From the NCBI GenBank assembly GCA_034766995.1, contig CM068314.1:31869208-31933207 (forward strand): DNA of 64,000 nucleotides. Direction: 5' to 3'. Shown here one piece after another: positions 61,145 to 64,000 of the stretch (its first letter is position 1; each line of letters begins with the position of its first letter). The notes below the pieces were generated by a model. The model saw only the letters and a list, made by a program, of their open reading frames with translations. It ran no database searches and was not told the DNA's origin. Position numbers and translations under genes: made by a program. The stretch is from Acanthacorydalis orientalis. Lineage: Eukaryota; Arthropoda; Insecta; Megaloptera; Corydalidae.

Positions 61145-62007
61145 CAATGTGAATATTAAGTATTATGAAATAGGGATGTATATAAATATTATTTTTGTTG
61201 ATCAATATGTAATTTTAATTATATATTTAAAAAAGTATTAGCTATAAGAAGCTAGCATTAATAATGTGCATTACTATAGATGGAAGTAGATCGTACTCAT
61301 CGAGTGCTGAAATGTTTTGATTTTTTTTAAAAGTATAATGGAAAAGTTTTTGTACATTTTAATGTATTTAATTTTAATAATTCGGTTGTCTCTTAGAATG
61401 GAGAGCATTGCTTTTTTATATCATTAAACTACTGAAAAATGAGTGAATTAACTGATGAATTAACTTAATACAACAATGAAATGAGTTTCTTTAATCGGAT
61501 GAATTAAATATTAACAGCAATGGCATATTATGGGTTACTTTATTAAGAAATAAATATGAATTTTATTTTTTTGTTAATATATATATGTACTATTGGTTAA
61601 AATATTTAACATTTATATTTAATTATAAATATATTCATTTGACGGATTTAATTAAATTTATTAAAACTAAGCAAAGCTCATAAAATATTTAGAACTACAT
61701 TTCAAATAAAACAGACATTATATTTTTTTTATTCAGAACAATTTCAGATTGGTTTTAACATATTATATATATATATATGTATTTGTATTTATAAATTATT
61801 ACATAAATTGAGAATGACGGTGGAAAGTACCATAATAATATGTACTTCTGAATATTCTTTTTACCATCTGATATATTATTTTTGTTTGGAAATAATTGTA
61901 TTAACTATTTAATGAAATTATAATTTAATAATTTTTAAAATAATAAAAAATATTTCAGCAAATAAGTTAATTAATTCAATTTTTAGCGGAAATAAATCAT
62001 ATGTCTT

Positions 62008-62048
<41 letters not shown>

Positions 62049-62404
62049 GTGAATGTAAGGGTAGAATAAAAGTACAAATAGATTAGAATATAGTAGACAA
62101 GAAGATAATTACACAGAGTTAAAACTTCGTATGTACAATCAATATAAATATTTCTTGTTTGTAATAAAATATCTGTTATAGAATTAAAATGAATACAAAA
62201 GTGAAAGAAGAACAATTGCATTCAACTTGACAAAATTAAAAAAAAAACAAACTTGTTATTGCTAAAAAATGTGTGTTTTAGTAATAAAATTTGTTTTCAA
62301 AAATTAAGATTATAGGATAGCTGAACTGAATAATTGTTGAAATTTAATTTTTATGAAGTATTTTTAATTAATAATATAATTAGAACCTAATATTATTGAT
62401 GGTG

Positions 62405-62405
<1 letters not shown>
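60065..62405. other. Non-coding stretch
   Basis: Less A+T-rich at 60240-60970, including a TGTG/GCGC-rich run near 60620-60665, but no gene was recognised. TA tracts lie at about 61121-61144, 61763-61779 and 62011-62044. Confidence 0.5.
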
Positions 62406-62407
<2 letters not shown>

Positions 62408-62477
<70 letters not shown>

Positions 62478-62572
62478 GTATATACATATGTATATATATA
62501 TAAATATATATATATGTATATATATATGTATATATATATGTATATATATATGTATATACATATGTATATATG

Positions 62573-62637
<65 letters not shown>
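62408..62637. repeat. Long (TA)n/TGTATA compound array
   Basis: About 230 bp, pure TA at both ends and TATATATGTATA-type units in the middle. It is the longest simple-sequence array in the window. Confidence 0.97.
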
Positions 62638-62639
<2 letters not shown>

Positions 62640-62714
62640 TAAAAAATAAGAATTAAGAATATGAATACTAATGACTAATATACATTTTGAAAAACATTTA
62701 CTACTTTTTAAAAA

Positions 62715-62835
62715 GTGCAGGTGGTGTAGTTCGCAGGTGTTTTAAGGAGACACGAGTTCGATTTTATGTATTTTGACCGGCTGTTTCCTCTCACCTGTCA
62801 GTATAATGCACATGTAGGACATATGAATGCAGAAT
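62715..62835 (+). mobile_element. Possible tRNA-derived SINE head
   Basis: GCAGGTGGTGTAGTTCGCAGG resembles an A box region and ACGAGTTCGATTTTATG a B box, about 30 bp apart. The following GACCGGCTGTTTCCTCTCAC is less A+T-rich than the flanks. The sequence does not fold as a complete tRNA. The match is weak. Confidence 0.35.
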
Positions 62836-62837
62836 TC

Positions 62838-64000
<1,163 letters not shown>

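Overview
This is a very A+T-rich eukaryotic window (roughly three quarters A+T by eye) with no bacterial or viral gene organisation. It holds about 65 (TA)n microsatellite tracts of 20-100 bp, many compound with (TG)n, (GA)n or TGTA units. The mixture of RTE and jockey-type LINE fragments, mariner, piggyBac and pogo/Tigger-type DNA transposons, TA-flanked MITEs and tRNA-derived SINE heads points to an invertebrate, most likely an arthropod. The species cannot be named from the sequence.

No complete cellular gene was found. The window reads as intergenic or large-intron DNA, and its recognisable coding matter is almost all decayed transposon. From left to right: a pogo-like terminal fragment (1.1 kb); the 3' end of an RTE LINE (1.6-2.3 kb); a GC-rich repeat 'head' with a LINE-like tail (3.2-3.8 kb); a mariner 3' relic (7.4 kb); a second copy of the head (11.5 kb); a mariner relic (15.8 kb); a third head joined to a jockey-type reverse transcriptase C-terminus and the same tail (17.6-18.1 kb); a MITE-like element (19.8 kb); a tRNA-like SINE head (23.3 kb); two copies of one TIR MITE (25.1 and 28.8 kb); a GDFN endonuclease fragment (25.9 kb); a mariner N-terminus (28.3 kb); a long perfect hairpin (30.8 kb); a second RTE copy (31.6-32.3 kb); a mariner fragment (32.9 kb); a 1.1 kb foldback element with nested inverted and tandem repeats (33.9-35.0 kb); a mariner 3' end (41.4 kb); a hAT-like terminus (42.5 kb); two piggyBac relics (48.1 and 51.1-52.3 kb); a nearly full-length dead mariner (53.2-54.3 kb); an internally deleted Tigger-like element (55.7-56.8 kb); a mariner N-terminal scrap (57.0 kb); an uncharacterised TIR element with an iterated 13-base motif (58.8-60.1 kb); and a weak SINE head (62.7 kb).

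Two themes tie the window together. First, many transposon fragments end exactly at a (TA)n tract, often on both sides. This fits TA-targeting transposons and LINE tails that seed microsatellites, or TA tracts that act as breakage points. Second, four short open segments are bracketed by good splice signals (6.1, 14.4, 24.8 on the minus strand, and 54.6 kb). They are the only hints of host exons and are given low confidence.
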